Assembly (NCBI RefSeq): GCF_025263685.1
Contig: NZ_CP092109.1
Span: 3,969,001-4,033,000, forward strand
Length of the DNA: 64,000 nucleotides
Direction: 5' to 3'
Source: Geoalkalibacter halelectricus
GTDB taxonomy: Bacteria > Desulfobacterota > Desulfuromonadia > Desulfuromonadales > Geoalkalibacteraceae
Shown here: positions 8,019-16,851 of the stretch, piece by piece
Layout: each line of letters starts with the position of its first letter
Position numbering within the stretch: the first letter of the stretch is position 1
Notes under the pieces: model-generated
Told to the model about the DNA's origin: nothing
The model's input: only the letters and a program-made list of their open reading frames with translations
Databases searched by the model: none
Translations under genes and position numbers: made by a program

Positions 8019-9863
8019 TCAAGGGCACGGGTTGGGCGGCATGCCAGGAATCCATGTGGATTCTATTGTGTAGGTTACCACAAACGCATCCGCTTTTGCA
8101 GACACGTCAAACTGCCAGCTAATCGGCTCGGCCGAAAAGGTTGAAAATTGGAAGGTGACGGGAAGGTAAGGCAGCAAATGGCTCTCCTTATACTGCCCCT
8201 TGTTGCTAGAGATGCTGATCCCCGTACCCAACCAATTCACATTATTGACAGTTATCCAAACAACTTGGCCAAATTGTCCAGAAACCTTCGTGTCAGATGT
8301 CCACGAACCGGATGAATGATAGTTTCTCGCATTTTTATCGACGATTTTGAAATCCGAAACAACCACACCGGAGTCAATGATTTTGTCACCTACGTCAGAG
8401 ACCTTGATAGACAAAGTGACAGTCTTCCCGACAAAAGCCGATACATCAGCGGATACGCTGATTTCTTCGACGGCCCCATTGAAACCATAAATTCCTTCAC
8501 CCCAGACCGATGAATTGAGGTTCCCCTTGGCAAGAACCTTGGTTCCTCCAGGTGTGATCAGGGTCACCACATAGGAATCATTGAATTGGGTTCCATACCA
8601 TTGGGGCCATTCGTCGGAAACGAAACGAATCCTTCCAGTCAAAGTGTCCTGCCCAGGCCCTACCTTGAATGTTTGCGACAACTGCCCAACGGCATTGTCG
8701 TCCCCTGCAGTCGTTACCAGCGCTGAAAACGGTGCCGGAGCACATTCCTCTCCGGCTGTTGCAAATGCAGAAACAAGCGAAGTTTGATATGGGTTGGCGG
8801 TCATCGCGCTGACGCCCGACGGAAAGGCGGAACTTTTCGGGATAATTTGCACATCGCCTTCAGTTGTCCAACCATCCAGGGTGCCATTAGCGAAATCGCC
8901 ATTAATAAAATATGGATTAATGTTCTGTGGTGCAGAAATAAAAAGATTGAACGTGCGTTGAGAATGGCTCGGGGTCAAATACGAGATTAGGCTACCATGA
9001 GCGGCTGAAACAGGATCAAAGGCAGTAAGAACCAGAGACCCGTCGGGTGGCACACCACTGATCTGATAAGTGCCATTGGTAGAGGTTACGACTGTTGCGA
9101 CGTAATCCGTCTCCATGAAATTGACCGACACAACGGCATTCGGAGCAGGCATCCCGTTGGATAGGTAAACCGTTCCGAAAATGTTGCCGCTTCCAGGTAC
9201 GGAGACAATAACGGTTACGTTCGCGACGTGGGATTCGTCGGTAACAAATGAACTTGAGGAGCCAGTGTATCCATCAATGCTATCGATGGTTGTAATGAAA
9301 TTTCCCGCTTTAGGTACATTGGTGAACTTAAAGACTCCGGCATCCGAAGTCGTTGTCTGGAACGATTCGCCAGTTGCAGGGAATTGGACGGTAACCTGAG
9401 CATTCGCGACGGGACTTCCGTCCGCCTTGATGCCTATGCCATTGATTTCCCCCATTTTTTTGAGATCTTCGGAGCTGACGATGCTTACTTGTATTGAATT
9501 CCCCGGCGCGCTTCTCAGTTCAACGCTGAGGTCGTTTGTCGGCTGTAATTGCACAGGGACGACAATTGTTCCTGCACCTTGGTTGAAAGCATTGGGGCCG
9601 AGGACCTGAGTTCCGTTGAGCGTGATGACGGCGCTGCTTATCCTTCCCCAGTCGCCTTCGCCATTTCTGACAATTAGTTCGAAAGAGCCACTTGTATCAG
9701 GAGCAATAAATTCATGCTTCGTCTTGGACGGTGAACCTGCCATCCTGGTAAACACTTCTGGCCCATAGATGACAGTTTCGGCAAATACATTTCCTACCCC
9801 GATAAATCCAGCTATCGCAAGAAGAGCCGCTGCACACAAGAGCCATTGCTTAATGTGATTCAT
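8019..9863 (-). CDS. Secreted protein with two carboxypeptidase-regulatory-like domains, riboswitch-controlled
   Basis: 614 residues; signal peptide about 1-28 (ending GNVFA). After an N-terminal beta region there are two CarboxypepD_reg-like (transthyretin-type) domains at about 138-220 and 232-310, shown by GIKADGSPVANAQVTVQFP and VYLSNGMPAPNAVVSVNF with the SDAGVFKFTNVP and STNGTYQISGVPP turns. The C-terminal half is a beta-rich region without a recognised family. No PEP-CTERM or LPXTG sorting signal is seen. A strong SD (AGAGGGGG) precedes the ATG, and a GEMM-I riboswitch with terminator lies directly upstream, so production should follow intracellular cyclic dinucleotide levels. Probably a surface or matrix protein. 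Confidence 0.75.
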   Translation of the reverse strand: MNHIKQWLLCAAALLAIAGFIGVGNVFAETVIYGPEVFTRMAGSPSKTKHEFIAPDTSGSFELIVRNGEGDWGRISSAVITLNGTQVLGPNAFNQGAGTIVVPVQLQPTNDLSVELRSAPGNSIQVSIVSSEDLKKMGEINGIGIKADGSPVANAQVTVQFPATGESFQTTTSDAGVFKFTNVPKAGNFITTIDSIDGYTGSSSSFVTDESHVANVTVIVSVPGSGNIFGTVYLSNGMPAPNAVVSVNFMETDYVATVVTSTNGTYQISGVPPDGSLVLTAFDPVSAAHGSLISYLTPSHSQRTFNLFISAPQNINPYFINGDFANGTLDGWTTEGDVQIIPKSSAFPSGVSAMTANPYQTSLVSAFATAGEECAPAPFSALVTTAGDDNAVGQLSQTFKVGPGQDTLTGRIRFVSDEWPQWYGTQFNDSYVVTLITPGGTKVLAKGNLNSSVWGEGIYGFNGAVEEISVSADVSAFVGKTVTLSIKVSDVGDKIIDSGVVVSDFKIVDKNARNYHSSGSWTSDTKVSGQFGQVVWITVNNVNWLGTGISISSNKGQYKESHLLPYLPVTFQFSTFSAEPISWQFDVSAKADAFVVTYTIESTWIPGMPPNPCP

Positions 9864-9917
9864 TTTTCCCCCTCTGTCAGTGAGTGTATGCCAAATTCAT
9901 ACCGCCCAAGATCCTAC

Positions 9918-10020
9918 AAAAAAGCCGGACTACCACCATGGCAGTCCGGCCATCTTCTGAATTGAAGACCCGTGGCTTTGCGTCACCAGATCACTCTGAT
10001 TTTGCCTTTTCCATCAAATT
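9918..10020 (-). promoter_or_regulatory. GEMM-I cyclic-dinucleotide riboswitch with terminator platform
   Basis: Read on the minus strand, the leader of the 8019-9863 gene contains AAAAGGCAAA, then GGTGACGCAAAGCCACGGG, then GATGGCCGGACTGCC, which are the conserved blocks of the GEMM-I aptamer in order. It is followed by a perfect 8-bp terminator hairpin (GCCGGACT/AGTCCGGC, 9924-9950) and six U residues (9918-9923). The 5' arm of the terminator is part of the last aptamer block, so ligand binding should prevent termination, an ON switch. The base aligned with the specificity position of Vc2 appears to be G, which would favour c-di-GMP over cGAMP, but this alignment is by eye. Confidence 0.85.
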
Positions 10021-10030
10021 TTTATTGCCT

Positions 10031-10058
10031 ATTAGCGCAGTTTGTAGGAGTCTGTCAA
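10031..10058 (-). promoter_or_regulatory. Sigma-70 promoter of the riboswitch transcript
   Basis: On the minus strand TTGACA (10053-10058) is followed after 16 bp by GCTAAT (10031-10036). Transcription would begin near 10024, just before the first aptamer block, which fits the short leader expected for a GEMM riboswitch. Confidence 0.6.
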
Positions 10059-10117
10059 CACTTTTCCGCACACATTTTTCCAGACACCTCCTCCCGTTTG
10101 CCCTGTTGTCGTTTCGC

Positions 10118-10743
10118 TCTTGACATCAAACCCGCATTGAGTACGATAGTTCCATTCATCCACGCCGCACCAGGCGACTCCTCGCTCCGATCCTTCGGGC
10201 AGGACCAGAGTTTCTGGAATTTGATCCAGATCCTAAAACCACCCAGCGGTGGGAAGCACGCAAGGAGATATCGGGACGCCCGATGATCCGACCTGCACGC
10301 GACAGCAGGCTCCCTTGCATCCGGTTTGATCCAACTCTTGAGCACCCTCTTGCGCCTTTTCAGCGCAACCTGCGGTGCCCGCGAACATCCTTTCTCGACC
10401 CCCGGCCCATCTATCGCATTGTGCGTAGGTGGGTTTTTCATTGGCCGGGCCTTTTCAACCAAACTTTCTGACCGCAGCCACTTGCACCCGCACTCACGCC
10501 ACCCCGCGCAGGGGAGACTCTGATCTCCCACGCCGGGGGCATCCGCGTCTCCCTTGGGCTATTCAACCAAAGGAGACCAGCCATGACCAGCACCGCCCTG
10601 CAATCCGTCCCCCCGCGTCACCAGCCCTCGGCCCTGATCGAATTCGACCAGGAGAAGATCAGCCTCATCAAGCGTCTGATCTGCCGAGGTTCGAGTGACG
10701 ACGAACTGCAACTCTTCATCCATCAGTGCAAACGCACCTCTCC
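10118..10743 (+). repeat. Bet-leader repeat, copy 1 (promoter, long leader and start of bet)
   Basis: About 625 bp shared with 27855-28468; the first 140 bp occur a third time at 26988-27131. It starts with a possible promoter (TTGACA at 10121, then TACGAT), has about 440 bp of leader without a convincing gene, then the structured element at 10501-10582 and the first 53 codons of a bet gene. Similarity to copy 3 ends at the same codon in both places. Confidence 0.8.
10501..10582 (+). promoter_or_regulatory. GGGAGAC structured leader element A (before bet)
   Basis: GGGGAGAC (10511-10518) pairs with GTCTCCC (10547-10553); the stem can be extended outward through G-U, A-U and C-G pairs. A small inner hairpin (CTCCC at 10525, GGGGG at 10535) lies inside. 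The Shine-Dalgarno sequence AGGAGACC (10571-10578) repeats the 5' strand of the stem, so the 3' strand GTCTCC could pair with either. The same design precedes genes at 28313, 36606, 38894 and 40304. Confidence 0.7.
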
Positions 10744-10771
10744 ATGGGTGAAATTCAAAGCGGTTCGATAA
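10583..10771 (+). pseudogene. bet: Truncated bet (single-strand annealing protein), N-terminus only, copy 1
   Basis: The first 53 codons encode the N-terminus of a phage/ICE recombination protein Bet (RecT-type): EFDQEKISLIKRLICRG, then SSDDELQLFIHQCKRT. A complete Bet continues with a GLDPF/ARQI stretch; here the frame enters unrelated sequence at 10743 and stops at 10771. It cannot make a functional annealing protein. The structured leader upstream is intact. Confidence 0.75.
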
Positions 10772-10822
10772 TAGCAGAAAAGACGAACAAAATCAGCTGA
10801 TTGTCAAAGATCGAACAGGAAA

Positions 10823-12148
10823 TTACGATTGCAAGCTCACGGATTCAGGGGAAATATTCTTGATGTAGTAGAGATCGTAACGCAACTTTTCCAGCGCATC
10901 CTCCACGGACGCACCGTAGGGATATTTGACCTGCGCCCAGCCGGTGACGCCGGGTTTGACGAAATGGCGCTTGGAGTAATAGGGAATTTTCTCCTCGAGC
11001 ATCTTGACGAATTCGGGGCGCTCGGGGCGCGGCCCGACGAAACTCATGTCGCCCTTGAGGACATTGAGGAGTTGGGGAATTTCATCGAGCCGGGTTTTGC
11101 GCAGGAAGTTGCCGATGCGGGTCACGCGCGGGTCATTCTCCCGCGCCCAGACGGCGCCGTTTTTCTCGGCGTCCTGGGTCATGGTGCGGAATTTGTACAG
11201 CATGAATTCCTTTTCACCCTCACCGACGCGGTTCTGGCGAAAAAACACCTGCCCCCTGGAATCGAGTTTGATGGCCAGAGCGATAAAGGGGAAAAGGGGC
11301 AGCGAAAGGAGAATTCCAGTCGTACTGAAGAGGATGTCGAGAACCCGTTTGTAACAACGGATGAAGCGGGTGACGCGAAAACCGTTGGAGAAGATGAACC
11401 AACTCGGGTTGATGTTCTCGACTAAAAGCTTGCCGGTAAGCTGTTCATAAAAATTCAATGCGTCGACGACCTCGACACCGCTGAGTTTGCAGCGCAGGAT
11501 CTCGCGCACCGGCAGAACCCCGCGGCGCTCGGCCAGGGAAACAACAATTTTGTGGGCCTTGACGCGACTGACCGCGTCGAATATCTCATCGACGTTGCCG
11601 ACGATACTTGCTTCGGGTACGCACACGGCTTCCTGGCTCGGGCGGATATAGCCGGCGAAAACATAATTATTGCGTACGCTGGGCATGATCTCTTCGATTT
11701 TCTGCCCCAGGCTGCCGTTGCCGAGAATAACCACCCGCTGAGCGATGCCGGGAAAACTCAGCAGCACCCCGTGGCAATGATGCCAGATGAATTGACCGAT
11801 GCCGAACAGAGCCAGCGCCATGAGGAGAATGCCGCGCCCGACATGGATGTCCGGAAACATATAGTAAAGCGCGGAAAGAGCGAAAAAACCAACAATAAGG
11901 GAAACGCCGATGCGCACGGCGGTTTCGGTTTTGCTGAATTCACGATCCCGATTGTAGAGTTCGACGAAAAACCCGCAGAGCATGAGAACCAGCGCGAACA
12001 CGATCACATGGGGCCAGCCGAAGCCGTGCTCCGCAGTGCCGCCAAGCTTCCCCAGACGCAGGAGGGTCGCCAGGACCAGCGCGTTGGCGGCCAGCACCAG
12101 ATCAATCAGCATCAGGATCGCAAGCGACTTGCTCATTGCCAACCTCAT
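10823..12148 (-). CDS. Polyprenyl glycosylphosphotransferase (exopolysaccharide initiation), 3'-truncated
   Basis: 441 residues. N-terminal membrane helices and a CoA-binding-like domain (VVILGNGSLGQKI) are followed by the bacterial sugar-transferase domain with KRVLDILFSTTGILLSLPLF, DSRGQVFFRQNRVGEGEKEF, YKFRTM, RKTRLDEIPQLLNVLKGDMS and FVGPRPERPEF. It transfers a sugar-1-phosphate to undecaprenyl phosphate, the first step of repeat-unit synthesis. The family normally continues after YYIKNIS with a final hydrophobic helix; here the frame runs into ESVSLQS and stops close to the Bet repeat, so the last 20-25 residues are missing. Start overlaps prsT by 4 bp. Activity after this loss is uncertain. 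Confidence 0.85.
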   Translation of the reverse strand: MRLAMSKSLAILMLIDLVLAANALVLATLLRLGKLGGTAEHGFGWPHVIVFALVLMLCGFFVELYNRDREFSKTETAVRIGVSLIVGFFALSALYYMFPDIHVGRGILLMALALFGIGQFIWHHCHGVLLSFPGIAQRVVILGNGSLGQKIEEIMPSVRNNYVFAGYIRPSQEAVCVPEASIVGNVDEIFDAVSRVKAHKIVVSLAERRGVLPVREILRCKLSGVEVVDALNFYEQLTGKLLVENINPSWFIFSNGFRVTRFIRCYKRVLDILFSTTGILLSLPLFPFIALAIKLDSRGQVFFRQNRVGEGEKEFMLYKFRTMTQDAEKNGAVWARENDPRVTRIGNFLRKTRLDEIPQLLNVLKGDMSFVGPRPERPEFVKMLEEKIPYYSKRHFVKPGVTGWAQVKYPYGASVEDALEKLRYDLYYIKNISPESVSLQS

Positions 12149-14799
12149 TGGGCGCTGTTCAGCTTGTTGAGCAGTTCACGGGCTTGATTTTTTTCCGGAA
12201 AATTTCCCTTGGCAAGCGAGGCCTCCAAGGATTCCACTGCCTGACCGGCCTTGCCCAAATCTTGGTAAACAAGAGCCAAGTGGTAAAGCACGGTCGGATT
12301 GTCGGGCAAACTTTGAGCGGCGGATTGCAGCAGGCGCAAGGCACGATCGGACTGCCCGTCGCGATATAGGGCATAGCCCAAGGTGTCCATGACCGCGGGG
12401 TCGGTCGGGGCAAGTCGAAAAGCTCGCATGGCGAAATCGACCCCCTCCTTGACCTGATTTTGCCGATCGATCAACAGATAGGCCAGATCGTTGAGGGCTG
12501 GAACGAAATTGGGGTTGAGATTGATTGCTTCACGATACATACGCGCCGCCTCGGCGTATTGGCCCTGCTGGTGATGAATGGAGCCCTTGGCGTACATGGC
12601 CGGAAAATGATCTTCGTATTCCTTGAGAATGTCCGTATAGATTTCCAGGGCCTGACTGTTGTTGCCCTGACCGCGCAATAGGCCGGCTCGGGCCATGGCC
12701 AAGGGTCGACGGTCATTGACTTTGGGAATTCCCTCATCTAGTGCGGCAACTGCCTTTTCGCTTTGACCGCCGGCGGTATGAACGGCGCTGAGCAGCAGAT
12801 AGCCGAAGGGAGCTTGCGGATTGCTGGAGATCAGACCACGACTCAATGCCACAGCCTCTTCAGGCTTGCCTGCCTCAACCAGGGCCTGGGCGAGCAGGGG
12901 CATTCCTTTATCGGGTGCGGCCTGGGAAAGCAGGCGAAAATCGGCAATAGCGGCGGGATAGTCCTTTTGGGCCATGTGAATTTTGCCACGCATTTCCAAA
13001 AGCAGAGGATTGTTTTCCGCTTTTTCCAGGCCGGCACTGACGACCTGAAGCGCCTGGGGATTGTCGCCGCGCCGCATCAGGTTGTAGACATAGACCAGGG
13101 TGCCGCGAACCGGGTCGACAGCAACCGCTCGCTTGAAGGTATCGGTGGCTTCCTTGCGCTTGCCCATTTGGTCCTGAGCGTTGGCCAGCAGAGTGAGCGC
13201 CTGGAAATTGTCCGGGGCATGCTTCAAAATTCCCTGGTATTCCGCGGCGGCTTTTTCGGGCTCGGCCTTGGCGAGATGATAGACACCGAGGGAGAAATAA
13301 GGAGCCAGGAAATCCGGCTTGGCCTTTTTGGCCTGCTCAAGCGCCTGGGCGCCATCCTCGAACCTCTCCATGCGGAAGTAGAGGTTGGCCAATTGGTAGT
13401 AAATAAACGCATCCTGCTCATTCTCGGCCAGGCCTTCCTTGAGGGATGCGATCGCTTTTTCCGGTTCATCCTGACGCAGGTAGAGCAGTGTCAGGGCAAG
13501 GCGGCTTTCCAGGGCGTCGGGGTTGGCGCGCACCGCTTGGAGCATGGCGGATTCCGCGCTCTGCAGGTCTCCCATGCCGAGGCTCAGAGCCCCTTTTTTC
13601 AGATGTACGCTGGCCAGGCCGGGATCCAGGCGTGTCGCCTGATCCAAACTGGCCATGCCTTCTTCGTAGCGTCCCTGCATCAGCAACGCCGTGCCCAACA
13701 CATTATGAGCCCAGGCGTTGCGCGGATCGCTGACCACGGCGGTCTGCGCCTGAAAAACCGCGTCATTGAGGCGATTTTGCAGCAACAGCGTGGAGGCGAG
13801 CATCATGCGTGCCGGCGTGAAATCCGGATCCATATCCAGGGCGCGGTTAAATTCAGTCAGCGCCAGTTCGTAGCGGCCCGTCCGGTAATGGGAAAGTCCG
13901 AGAAAATAATGGCTCTGCAGATTGCCGCCAAAGGAGAGGGAGCGCTGAAAGGCTTCGCCAGCTTTCTCCCATTCCTGCCGCTCATAAAGCACCAGGCCGC
14001 GCAACTGAAATCCCTGGGGACGGTTGGGGTGGATACGGACAAGGTCTTCGGCATACTTTGCGCCTTCGTCAATTTTGCCGCTGTTGATGCTCAACAGGCC
14101 GACCTGATAGAGGGCATCGATATCGCGCGAGTCGATGGCCAGAACTTTTTTCCAGATTTCCAGCCCCTCTTCAAGTTCCCCCTTGGCCATGACGATTCTG
14201 GCCGACAACAAAAGCGGGCGCTTGTCATCCGGGTGCCGTTCTGTTGCGGTTTCCAATGCAGATAGCGCGGATTCACTTTGGCCCTGATTCAAATAGACAG
14301 AGGCCATTCCGAGATAGGCGTCAAGGTTCTGAGGATCGAGTTCGTTCGCTGCGCGGAAAGCCTCCATGCTGCGATCGTAATCCTGTTTCACCAGATAGGC
14401 GCGGCCTTTGATGACCAACGCCTCAGCAGTCGGGGGTTGGGATGCAAGATAGGTCGAAACCTGCTCGAGGGCTTCGTCCGGACGTTCGGTTTCGATATAG
14501 ACCTTGGCCAGGAGAACGTCGATCTCCGTGTTGGACGGATCCTGAAGCCTGACTTTCTGCAACTCTCTTTCGGCCTGGGAAAAGCGCTCAACGGTGACAT
14601 AGTTCTTGGCCAGCTGAAAACGGGCCTCGACGTAGTTGGGATCTTTTTCCAGGGCATTGCGAAACAGAATAATGCCCCCGGTGACATTTCCTTCCTCGGT
14701 GAGCTTAATGCCTTCCTGCAGCATTTCTTCCTTGCTTTTACTACCGCAAGCAACAAAAAGCAGACTCACCAACACCAATACGATAACTTTTCTAAGCAA
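12145..14799 (-). CDS. prsT: TPR-repeat lipoprotein of the PEP-CTERM system (PrsT-like)
   Basis: About 884 residues from a TTG at 14799 preceded by GGAGG; an ATG at 14832 would add 11 residues. I prefer the TTG because it gives a normal lipoprotein signal peptide (LLRKVIVLVLVSLLFVACGS) with a lipobox Cys. The rest is a long series of tetratricopeptide repeats (patterns such as A...LG..Y...G....A...F..AL..DP). Large TPR lipoproteins of this kind are encoded next to exosortase/PEP-CTERM exopolysaccharide genes and probably scaffold export in the periplasm. It is the middle gene of a three-gene unit with 4- and 8-bp overlaps. Confidence 0.8.
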   Translation of the reverse strand: MLRKVIVLVLVSLLFVACGSKSKEEMLQEGIKLTEEGNVTGGIILFRNALEKDPNYVEARFQLAKNYVTVERFSQAERELQKVRLQDPSNTEIDVLLAKVYIETERPDEALEQVSTYLASQPPTAEALVIKGRAYLVKQDYDRSMEAFRAANELDPQNLDAYLGMASVYLNQGQSESALSALETATERHPDDKRPLLLSARIVMAKGELEEGLEIWKKVLAIDSRDIDALYQVGLLSINSGKIDEGAKYAEDLVRIHPNRPQGFQLRGLVLYERQEWEKAGEAFQRSLSFGGNLQSHYFLGLSHYRTGRYELALTEFNRALDMDPDFTPARMMLASTLLLQNRLNDAVFQAQTAVVSDPRNAWAHNVLGTALLMQGRYEEGMASLDQATRLDPGLASVHLKKGALSLGMGDLQSAESAMLQAVRANPDALESRLALTLLYLRQDEPEKAIASLKEGLAENEQDAFIYYQLANLYFRMERFEDGAQALEQAKKAKPDFLAPYFSLGVYHLAKAEPEKAAAEYQGILKHAPDNFQALTLLANAQDQMGKRKEATDTFKRAVAVDPVRGTLVYVYNLMRRGDNPQALQVVSAGLEKAENNPLLLEMRGKIHMAQKDYPAAIADFRLLSQAAPDKGMPLLAQALVEAGKPEEAVALSRGLISSNPQAPFGYLLLSAVHTAGGQSEKAVAALDEGIPKVNDRRPLAMARAGLLRGQGNNSQALEIYTDILKEYEDHFPAMYAKGSIHHQQGQYAEAARMYREAINLNPNFVPALNDLAYLLIDRQNQVKEGVDFAMRAFRLAPTDPAVMDTLGYALYRDGQSDRALRLLQSAAQSLPDNPTVLYHLALVYQDLGKAGQAVESLEASLAKGNFPEKNQARELLNKLNSAQ

Positions 14800-15169
14800 G
14801 GCCCAATCCTCCCTGTTTTGAAACTTCACCATGCAGCATTTCTCCCACGAGCCCAATGAAATATTCGAAGTCCAGAGGCTTGATCAGACACCTCGCGACT
14901 TCAAATTGTTTTAAAATTTCAACGACTTCTCGATTGACAAAATCACTGAGAACCAGCACTGGCGTACCGGACTCCTGAATCTTTTCGACAAAACTCTCCG
15001 CTATGGGGTAACTCGCCACAACCAGTCCGAATTCCTGCCAGCGATGAAGTGTATCAGAGATTTTCTCGTATTCCGGAGTCTCGGGGAAAAATCCCTCGCG
15101 CTCGAGAATGGCGCTGCAAACTCGGGAGAAATGCTTATCATCAAGAACAAGGATTTTTTTCTTTTTCAC
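14792..15169 (-). CDS. Receiver-like response regulator domain protein
   Basis: 125 residues from GTG at 15169, which has GGGAGC 9 bases upstream; a longer reading from 15223 would start inside the likely leader. The pattern KKKKILVLDDKHFSRVCSAILEREGFF with VLVLSDFVNREVVEILKQFEVARCLIKPLDFEYF matches a receiver domain with DD near the start and the K of KPLD at the end. The usual phospho-acceptor Asp region (LVVASYPIAES) lacks an Asp in the expected place, so this is probably a degenerate, phosphorylation-independent receiver. First gene of the sigma-54-driven unit. Confidence 0.6.
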   Translation of the reverse strand: MKKKKILVLDDKHFSRVCSAILEREGFFPETPEYEKISDTLHRWQEFGLVVASYPIAESFVEKIQESGTPVLVLSDFVNREVVEILKQFEVARCLIKPLDFEYFIGLVGEMLHGEVSKQGGLGLA

Positions 15170-15237
15170 AAAAAAAATGCTCCCGAGATCAATCGGTGGT
15201 TCAACCTTGAGGTGGCGAATCACGCGATGTTCCCAAG

Positions 15238-15254
15238 AGCAACATCAGTACCAA
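15238..15254 (-). promoter_or_regulatory. Sigma-54 (-24/-12) promoter
   Basis: The minus strand reads TTGGTACTGATGTTGCT, which matches the consensus YTGGCACGRNNNTTGCW at all but two constrained positions, with the correct spacing between GG and GC. Transcription would begin near 15227, giving a leader of about 58 bases before the GTG at 15169. Confidence 0.75.
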
Positions 15255-15314
15255 AATACCAACTATCTGTTTTTATTTAATTTTCAAGATTTCAGCAAAA
15301 TCGGCGTGACATTT

Positions 15315-15417
15315 TGTATCCTTCGGACACAAGATTTTGATCGCCAGCATGTGTCCAAAGGAAACACAATGGCTAAGCCACTGATTTCTCGCCATTAAAA
15401 GTGTCCCCATCGGACAC
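15315..15417. promoter_or_regulatory. Three upstream activator sites (GTGTCC/GGACAC), probable PrsR enhancer
   Basis: Inverted repeats TGTATCCTTCGGACACA (15315-15331), TGTGTCCAAAGGAAACACA (15350-15368) and GTGTCCCCATCGGACAC (15401-15417) lie 60-180 bp upstream of the sigma-54 promoter. Dyads at this distance are the usual binding sites for NtrC-type enhancer-binding proteins. The gene for such a protein ends about 60 bp away, so autologous control by PrsR is the natural reading. Confidence 0.7.
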
Positions 15418-15479
15418 ACTTGCCATTTTTGCGCTACAAGGAGCTTGTTAACGACCCTGGCGATGCAATCAGGAAGGCC

Positions 15480-16832
15480 TCAAGACAACCCAAAATCATT
15501 GAGCCTTTTATAGAGTGCCTTGCGGGAAATGCCCAGGCTGCGCGCCGCTTCCGATTTGTTGCCGGCGCAGCGCGCCAGCGCCTCCTTGACGGCAGCCAAC
15601 TCTCGCTCGCGCATGGTCTTGACTGTCCCCAGGACAGGCTGATTGTCATCGACGGGAATGATATCCTCGGGAAATGCCCGTGGTCCGATTTCATGGCCGC
15701 GTACCAGGACCACGGCGCGCTCGACAACGTTACGCAATTGTCTGATGTTGCCAGGCCAGGAATAGGATTGCAATATGTCCATGGCCTCATCGGAAATGCT
15801 GAGAACCTTACCCTCGCGGGCGCAGAATTCCTTAAGAAATTCCGCGACCAGAAGCGGTATGTCCTGGCGGCGCTCACGCAGGGGGGGAACGGTAATCTGC
15901 ACGACGTTAAGACGATAGTAGAGGTCCTGGCGAAAATGGCCTTTTTTAATCTCGGTGGGCAGATCGCGGTTGGTCGAGGACACCAGGCGAAAGTGAACGC
16001 TGATTTTTTCGTTGCTGCCCAACCTCTCGATTTCTTTTTCCTGAAGAACCCGCAGCAACTTTGCCTGCACCGACATATCGAGTTCACCGATTTCATCCAG
16101 AAACAGGGTGCCGCCCGCGGCCTGTTCGACCCGGCCGATACGCCGCGCTGAAGCCCCGGTAAAGGCGCCCTTCTCGTAACCGAAGAGTTCGGATTCAATC
16201 AGTTCACGCGGGATCGCGGCACAGTTGACGGCAACAAAAGGCTTTTTTGCCCAAACTCCGCCGCAATGCAGGGAGCGCGCGATCATCTCCTTGCCGGTGC
16301 CGGTTTCTCCGCAAATCAGCACGCTGCTTTCCGAATCGCGCACGGAATCGACAATATCGAGAATTTTACGAATTTCGGGGTGGCTGCCGATAAGGCGGAA
16401 CTCCCTGGCCTCGGTGGCTAGACGCTTCTTGAGTTCGGAAAGTTCGCGCTTGAGCCGCCGCTGCTCAACTGCGCGGCTGAGAATGCCCTTGAGATTCAGG
16501 TAATCGGGAGGCTTGATGAAATAATAAAAGGCACCGCGAGTCATGGCCTCGACGGCTGACTCGACGGTGCCGTATGCAGTTAAAAAGACTACTGGAATTT
16601 CTGGATGCTCGCGGGCAAGAATACCGAAAAGATCCATGCCGCTGAGCCCCGGCATTTTCATATCGGTAATGACCGCGTCAAAATCAGTTTCCTTGAATCG
16701 GGGAAGCGCCGCTTCCACGGAGCCCGCGGTCACCACGCGATAGCCCTCTTCGCCAAGAATGGCGGCCAAAACCTTCAGGGCGTTTGGTTCATCATCAACA
16801 ATGAGAATCGTGCCTTTTTCCTGCGCCGCCAT
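15480..16832 (-). CDS. prsR: NtrC-family sigma-54 response regulator (PrsR-like)
   Basis: 450 residues. A receiver domain (ILIVDDEPNALKVL, phospho-acceptor Asp in VITDMKMPGLSG near 57, VFLTAYG, YYFIKPP) is followed by an AAA+ sigma-54 interaction domain with Walker A GETGTGKE near 175, ELFGYEKGAFTGA near 225 and GGTLFLDEIGEL, then a Fis-type HTH (ALARCAGNKSEAARSLGISRKALYKRL). Such regulators accompany PEP-CTERM exopolysaccharide clusters. It lies 19 bp after the acyltransferase gene and beside the dyads at 15315-15417. Confidence 0.85.
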   Translation of the reverse strand: MAAQEKGTILIVDDEPNALKVLAAILGEEGYRVVTAGSVEAALPRFKETDFDAVITDMKMPGLSGMDLFGILAREHPEIPVVFLTAYGTVESAVEAMTRGAFYYFIKPPDYLNLKGILSRAVEQRRLKRELSELKKRLATEAREFRLIGSHPEIRKILDIVDSVRDSESSVLICGETGTGKEMIARSLHCGGVWAKKPFVAVNCAAIPRELIESELFGYEKGAFTGASARRIGRVEQAAGGTLFLDEIGELDMSVQAKLLRVLQEKEIERLGSNEKISVHFRLVSSTNRDLPTEIKKGHFRQDLYYRLNVVQITVPPLRERRQDIPLLVAEFLKEFCAREGKVLSISDEAMDILQSYSWPGNIRQLRNVVERAVVLVRGHEIGPRAFPEDIIPVDDNQPVLGTVKTMRERELAAVKEALARCAGNKSEAARSLGISRKALYKRLNDFGLS

Positions 16833-16851
16833 TTGCCTCCCAAAAATAAGA

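Noticed and set aside
12763..14265. A 500-codon plus-strand frame opposite prsT
   Set aside because: Antisense shadow of the TPR gene in GC-rich DNA; no SD, and the minus-strand protein has clear TPR motifs.
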